Assembly: GCA_021779635.1 (NCBI GenBank)
Contig: JAJYAH010000113.1
Coordinates: 1 to 12,781, forward strand
Source: Pseudomonadota bacterium
Lineage (GTDB): Bacteria; Pseudomonadota; Alphaproteobacteria; Rhizobiales; Xanthobacteraceae
Reading direction: 5' to 3'
Length of the DNA stretch: 12,781 bases
Shown here: one piece after another, positions 7,634-12,781 of the stretch
Layout of the letters: the number at the start of each line of letters is the position of its first letter
Position numbering within the stretch: the stretch's first letter is position 1
The notes under the pieces: generated by a model
The model's input: the letters and a program-made list of their open reading frames with translations, nothing else
Databases searched by the model: none
Told to the model about the DNA's origin: nothing
Position numbers and translations under genes: made by a program

Positions 7634-7708
7634 TGGCTGGGGCGGGAGGGATCGAACCTCCGAATGGTGGAATCAAAATCCACTGCCTTACCACTTGGCG
7701 ACGCCCCA
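7634..7708 (-). tRNA. tRNA-Gln (anticodon TTG)
   Basis: The minus strand folds into a standard cloverleaf. The acceptor stem pairs TGGGGCG (7708-7702) with CGCCCCA (7644-7638). The D-arm contains AAGTGGTAAGG, the anticodon stem pairs GTGGA with TCCAC around loop TTTTGAT, and the T-arm is GGAGG-TTCGATC-CCTCC. The discriminator is G and CCA is encoded (7636-7634). Anticodon TTG decodes CAA (and CAG) as glutamine. The DNA downstream of its 3' end is duplicated beyond the primase-helicase gene, which points to this tRNA as an integration or recombination hotspot. Confidence 0.96.
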
Positions 7709-7767
7709 AAGCTGTCTGGAAAGCGGCGGGACAGGCCTTGCCGCGGATTCCTTTCTGGCAACGCCGG

Positions 7768-7794
7768 TCTATAGAGGGAGTTGGGCCATTTCAA
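7768..7794 (-). promoter_or_regulatory. Candidate sigma-70 promoter for tRNA-Gln
   Basis: On the minus strand TTGAAA (7794-7789) and TATAGA (7773-7768) are separated by 15 bases. The spacing is a little short but both hexamers are close to consensus in an otherwise G+C-rich stretch. Transcription would start near 7761, giving a leader of about 50 bases before the tRNA. Confidence 0.4.
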
Positions 7795-8009
7795 CAGGCT
7801 AGAGCCCCGTTTCCGGTGGAATCGAACGCGGAGGATTTTTCAGCGCATAACGCGGCATGGTGCCCCCGCGAGCCCTGTTGTTTTGGGCCCGAAAATGCCC
7901 CGTTTGACGCGCTGCCGGCGCCCTTTTCCATCCATCGGAGAGTTGAGAGAAGCGCGGTTTCGTGGGAAGACGGCGGTCCGCTGCTCCAATCCTTTGGCGA
8001 GACACCGAC

Positions 8010-9794
8010 ATGACCTATCGCGCGCCGATCAACGACATGCTGCTGGCCCTCCATCACGGCGCGGGCCTGCAGGCCGCCGTGAAAGCCGGCCATTACGGCG
8101 ATTTCGACGGCGACATCGCCGCCGCCGTGTTGGAGGAAGCCGGCCGTTTTGCCTCTGACGTGCTGGCGCCGCTGAACCGGATCGGCGACGAAAACGGCAT
8201 CAAGCTCGAGAACGGCCAGGTGACCACCGCCCCCGGCTGGCCCGACGCCTACCGGCGCTGGAGCGAAGCCGGCTGGAACGCGGTGTCCGGATCGGAGGCG
8301 TTCGGCGGCCAGGGCCTGCCGCTTGCGATCAACGCCGCCTGCACCGAAATCTGGAGCGCCTCGAACATGGCGTTCGGGCTCTGCCCGTTGCTGACGCTGA
8401 GCGCGATCGAGGCGCTCGATGCGCATGGCAGCGAGGAGCTGAAGAAGATCTATCTGGAAAAGCTGGTGTCCGGCGCCTGGACCGGCACCATGCATCTCAC
8501 CGAGCCGCAGGCGGGATCGGACGTCGGCGCGTTGCGTACCCGCGCCGAACGCGCGGCCGATGGCAGCTATCGACTTTCCGGCACCAAGATCTTCATCACC
8601 TATGGCGATCACGACATGACCGACAACATCGTGCATTTCGTGCTGGCACGATTGCCCGATGCGCCCGCCGGCACCAAGGGCATTTCGCTGTTCCTGGTGC
8701 CGAAATTCCTGGTCAACGCCGATGGCTCGCTCGGCGCGCGCAACGACATTTATCCGAGCGGGATCGAGCACAAGCTCGGCATTCACGCCTCCCCCACCTG
8801 CACCATGACCATCGGCGACAAGGGCGGTGCGGTCGGTTATCTGATCGGCGAGGAAAATCGCGGCATGCACTGCATGTTCACGATGATGAACCAGGCGCGG
8901 CTTGGCGTCGGCCTCGAGGGCGTCGGCATCGCCGACCGCGCCTACCAGCAGGCGCTGGCCTTTGCGCAGGAACGCCGCCAGGGCCGCGCCGCCGGCAGCA
9001 CCGGCAACGGCATGGACCCCATCATCGTTCACCCCGACATCAAGCGGATGCTGATGCAGATGCGCGCGCTCACCGCGGCGGCGCGCACGATCTGTTATGC
9101 CACCGCGGTGGCGCTCGATATTTCGATCCGGGCCACCGACAGCCAGATACGAAGTGCTGCCGCGGCCCGCGGCGCATTGCTGACGCCGATCGCCAAAGCG
9201 TTCTCCTCCGATATCGGCAACGAGGTGACCGCGCTCGGCGTGCAGGTCCATGGCGGCATGGGATTCATCGAGGAGACCGGCGCGGCGCAGCATTATCGCG
9301 ATGCCAGGATCACCACGATCTATGAAGGCACCAACGGCATCCAGTCGATCGACCTCGTCACCCGCAAGCTCGCCGCCAATGGCGGCGCGGCGGTCTGGAC
9401 CTTGCTCGGCGAACTCACCGAAATCGTGATCCGGGTCGAGACCTCGAACGATCCGGCGTTCGGCACCACCGGCGCCAAACTGCGCGATGCGTTGCAAGCG
9501 CTCGACCGCACCAGCCGGTGGTTGCTGGAGCGCGTGACCTCGGCGCCCAACGAAGCGCTGGCGGGTGCCACGCCCTATCTGCGGCTGTTCGGATCGACGC
9601 TCGGCGGATGCATGCTCGCCGGTGAAGCGCTCGCCGCACGCGACCTCGGCGAAGGCGCCGGCGATCCGGAGCGCTACGTCACGCTGGCCAGATTCTTTGC
9701 CGAAAACATTTCGGTGCAGGCAACCGCGCTGGAGCGCACCGTGATGGACAGCGCCGAGGCCGTGAACGGCGCCGATGCGGTATTGCTGGCGTAG
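8010..9794 (+). CDS. Acyl-CoA dehydrogenase, long DmdC-like subfamily
   Basis: This 594-residue FAD flavoenzyme oxidises an acyl-CoA to the trans-2-enoyl-CoA and passes electrons to electron-transfer flavoprotein. The N-terminal helical domain (about 35-160) is followed by the FAD-contact motif MHLTEPQAGSDVG (T164 region), the beta domain with KIFITYGDHD and YPSGIEHKLGIHASPT, and the C-terminal helical domain with VQVHGGMGFIEE (H414) and IYEGTNGIQSID. E439 in the last motif is the expected catalytic base. An extra C-terminal domain (about 465-590) marks the roughly 600-residue subfamily that includes 3-methylmercaptopropionyl-CoA dehydrogenase (DmdC) and FadE-like enzymes, so the true acyl substrate is open. 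I chose ATG at 8010 because MTYRAPINDMLLAL is the conserved N-terminus of this group; an in-frame ATG at 7962 would add 16 unlike residues. The upstream GGCGAGA is a modest ribosome binding site. The gene stands alone, divergent from tRNA-Gln. Confidence 0.93.
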   Translation: MTYRAPINDMLLALHHGAGLQAAVKAGHYGDFDGDIAAAVLEEAGRFASDVLAPLNRIGDENGIKLENGQVTTAPGWPDAYRRWSEAGWNAVSGSEAFGGQGLPLAINAACTEIWSASNMAFGLCPLLTLSAIEALDAHGSEELKKIYLEKLVSGAWTGTMHLTEPQAGSDVGALRTRAERAADGSYRLSGTKIFITYGDHDMTDNIVHFVLARLPDAPAGTKGISLFLVPKFLVNADGSLGARNDIYPSGIEHKLGIHASPTCTMTIGDKGGAVGYLIGEENRGMHCMFTMMNQARLGVGLEGVGIADRAYQQALAFAQERRQGRAAGSTGNGMDPIIVHPDIKRMLMQMRALTAAARTICYATAVALDISIRATDSQIRSAAAARGALLTPIAKAFSSDIGNEVTALGVQVHGGMGFIEETGAAQHYRDARITTIYEGTNGIQSIDLVTRKLAANGGAAVWTLLGELTEIVIRVETSNDPAFGTTGAKLRDALQALDRTSRWLLERVTSAPNEALAGATPYLRLFGSTLGGCMLAGEALAARDLGEGAGDPERYVTLARFFAENISVQATALERTVMDSAEAVNGADAVLLA

Positions 9795-9830
9795 GTTTCC
9801 CGCCGAAAAGTGCGCCATAAAAAGTAAGCG

Positions 9831-9934
9831 GTCATTCCGGGGCGCGAGCGAAGCGAGCGAGCCCGGAATCCATAGCCCCTGCAGGGAGTATGGATTCCGG
9901 GCCTGCGCCAAGATGGCGCATCCCGAAGTGACGC
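9831..9934. repeat. Nested palindromic intergenic repeat (REP/BIME-like)
   Basis: Starting about 40 bases after the acyl-CoA dehydrogenase stop, GTCATTCCGGG at one end and CCCGAAGTGAC at the other form an imperfect outer inverted repeat. Inside, CCCGGAATCCATA (9862-9874) and TATGGATTCCGGG (9889-9901) are perfect 13-base arms around a second palindrome CCCTGCAGGG (9877-9886). TGCGCCA-AGA-TGGCGCA (9904-9920) is a further perfect 7-bp hairpin, and GAGCGAAGCGAGC adds short tandem-like repeats. Repeats of this kind are scattered between genes in Bradyrhizobium and relatives as I recall. Its position suggests it may also help end transcription of the upstream gene. Confidence 0.75.
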
Positions 9935-10028
9935 AGACAAATTTCAGCAAATGGCAAGACACAGTATCGCCTTCTCGCGGCGCGAAGCGCCCGAGTTGTG
10001 CGGGAAGAAACCCTCGGAAAATCAGAGG

Positions 10029-10135
10029 GCGCAGGGAAAGCCGGGTGCCCGTTGCACCCGCAGCCGCGCGTGGTGTGTGGAAAGCACGCGCGTTAGTCAC
10101 CACAGGTCCACCGGAACACCCGGCCTTCCCTGCGC
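10029..10135. repeat. Long inverted repeat with inner hairpins (structured non-coding element)
   Basis: Arms GCGCAGGGAAAGCCGGGTG (10029-10047) and CACCCGGCCTTCCCTGCGC (10117-10135) are 19 bases long with one mismatch. Between them are GGGTGC/GCACCC (10043-10048 and 10054-10059) and the perfect 8-bp stem CGCGCGTG/CACGCGCG (10065-10072 and 10085-10092). The result is a cruciform-like or branched RNA-like fold of about 107 bases. I recall near-identical sequence in many intergenic regions of this bacterial family, so a dispersed repeat is more likely than a dedicated RNA gene. No promoter was identified. Confidence 0.6.
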
Positions 10136-10560
10136 AATGGTTTTAACGGCTGCTTCGAGCTCTCCCTGGTGACCGGGCTTTGTTGCCACCGTCATCGGCA
10201 GATATTTCTGCCAACTTGACGCCGGCGTCGAGGCGTCAGGACCACACGACTTCGCCGTCCGCCTTGATGCTTTCGTCTGCAGCATCATCAGCGTCCACCG
10301 GATTCCTCCCCGCGTCCGTGACGATCGCGATACGCCCTCCATCGGGTCAGAACGGGAGCGATATAGAAGTGATTTGGGTCCGGCGGGAATCAAAATATTT
10401 TTGTGATCGGGACTGGACTGGTAGCATCAGCTTGATTTGGTTCGACAATTTAGTCCCAGCGCGCAGGGCGGCCAAACCCCCCAAGGCGGCGCAAAGCGCG
10501 GCTGCGGAGCCAAACACGGTGCCGAAAGCCGGCGCCTCGGGATTCCGAAAGTTTTAATCT
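10136..10560. other. Non-coding, probably repetitive intergenic sequence
   Basis: No gene is supported. A minus-strand frame of 98 codons (10393-10097) overlaps the inverted repeat and has no family resemblance. A minus-strand stretch from about 10556 to 10350 is open and reads smoothly (NFRNPEAPAFGTVFGSAAA) but has no start codon and is probably a by-product of composition. Composition falls towards A+T near 10375-10410 and 10440-10455. The sequence appears to belong to the same dispersed non-coding family as the neighbouring hairpins, an impression from memory rather than a search. Confidence 0.45.
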
Positions 10561-10576
10561 ATTCGTCTGCACCATC

Positions 10577-10594
10577 CCCCTTCGAACCAAGGGG
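10577..10594 (+). promoter_or_regulatory. Hairpin that contains the Shine-Dalgarno of the small membrane protein gene
   Basis: CCCCTT (10577-10582) and AAGGGG (10589-10594) are perfect complements around the 6-base loop CGAACC. The 3' arm is the only plausible ribosome binding site for the ATG at 10601, with 6 bases between. Folding would hide it, so translation could depend on temperature, ligand or an RNA/protein partner. The structure is seen directly; a regulatory role is inference. Confidence 0.45.
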
Positions 10595-10600
10595 TGTGTC

Positions 10601-10702
10601 ATGAGTAACCTCGATCGCGTTTCCGGAAGCTTTCTCGCTGTCATCGTCGGAGGCTTGGCCATCCTGTGCGGCGGCCTGATCGTCATCGCGATCGGCTACT
10701 GA
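10601..10702 (+). CDS. Small single-span membrane protein, 33 residues
   Basis: The reading frame encodes MSNLDRVSGSFLAVIVGGLA followed by ILCGGLIVIAIGY. Nearly all of residues 11-33 form one hydrophobic segment rich in Gly, Ile, Val and Leu, so it should insert in the inner membrane with a short polar N-terminus carrying one Asp and one Arg. AAGGGG lies 6 bases before the ATG, in contrast to the gene-free DNA before it, which supports real translation. I do not recognise a named family. The stop is 80 bases from the convergent histidine kinase stop at 10783. It could be a small regulator or stabiliser of a membrane complex. Chance is the alternative, but start, ribosome site and a clean membrane segment together argue against it. 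Confidence 0.6.
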   Translation: MSNLDRVSGSFLAVIVGGLAILCGGLIVIAIGY

Positions 10703-10782
10703 CGCGTCCATCCCGGCGACCTCAGGCGCCACCCGTTCACGGGCCCGCGAGGCCAGCGGATCTTCGAAGCATCATTTTCCCG

Positions 10783-12781
<1,999 letters not shown>

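Noticed and set aside
7962..8009. Earlier ATG at 7962 for the acyl-CoA dehydrogenase
   Set aside because: The 16 extra residues (Arg-rich) do not fit the conserved N-terminus, which begins MTYRAPINDM at 8010.
7791..10103. 770-codon minus-strand open frame
   Set aside because: It lies antisense to the acyl-CoA dehydrogenase gene and extends through palindromic intergenic DNA. The long opening is a by-product of high G+C; its Ala/Gly/Arg/His-rich translation matches no family.
10097..10393. 98-codon minus-strand hypothetical protein
   Set aside because: It overlaps the long inverted repeat and lacks a ribosome site. Such frames recur within the dispersed non-coding repeat and are better explained by it.

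Overview
The window looks like a complete draft contig from an alphaproteobacterium of the Bradyrhizobium / Rhodopseudomonas / Nitrobacter group (family assignment is inference). The clues are high G+C with strongly G/C-ending codons in the housekeeping gene, a large cyclase-ATPase and a large multidomain histidine kinase of types common in this group, and intergenic hairpin repeats of a style typical of these genomes. Both edges look like assembly breaks. The left edge lies in a 23-bp tandem repeat array resembling an insertion-sequence end, and the right edge is a 53-base run of C that is probably a sequencing artefact.

Layout, left to right. (1) 1-2143, minus strand: a SAM / class III cyclase / AAA-ATPase regulator gene, broken by a one-base frameshift near 1050 and losing homology near 96, where the 23-bp repeats begin. 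(2) 2274-3497, minus: an orphan periplasmic substrate-binding protein of the branched-chain amino-acid ABC transporter type, with a perfect ribosome binding site. (3) 3498-4683: about 1.2 kb without a convincing gene, holding one full and one partial copy of a dispersed repeat, a terminator-like hairpin and a tRNA 3'-end-like fragment. (4) 4684-7137, minus: an 817-residue primase-helicase of the TOTE conflict-system type, a predicted genome-conflict or defence protein. (5) 7138-7633: a possible decayed reading frame and another full repeat copy. (6) 7634-7708, minus: tRNA-Gln(TTG). (7) 8010-9794, plus: a 594-residue acyl-CoA dehydrogenase of the DmdC-like long subfamily. (8) 9795-10600: palindromic, strongly structured, apparently repetitive non-coding DNA. 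(9) 10601-10702, plus: a 33-residue single-span membrane protein whose Shine-Dalgarno lies in a hairpin. (10) 10783 to the right edge, minus: the C-terminal GAF-PAS-histidine kinase part of what is probably a much longer Ser/Thr kinase-ATPase-histidine kinase.

The most interesting part is 4171-7708. The primase-helicase gene stands alone beside tRNA-Gln. The block just downstream of the tRNA (77-bp repeat, hairpin, tRNA 3' end) is found again in diverged form on the far side of the gene. This looks like an old insertion or duplication at a tRNA gene carrying a defence-type cargo, although no integrase is visible. No operon joins the remaining genes; the window is a string of single transcription units, most of them accessory or regulatory.
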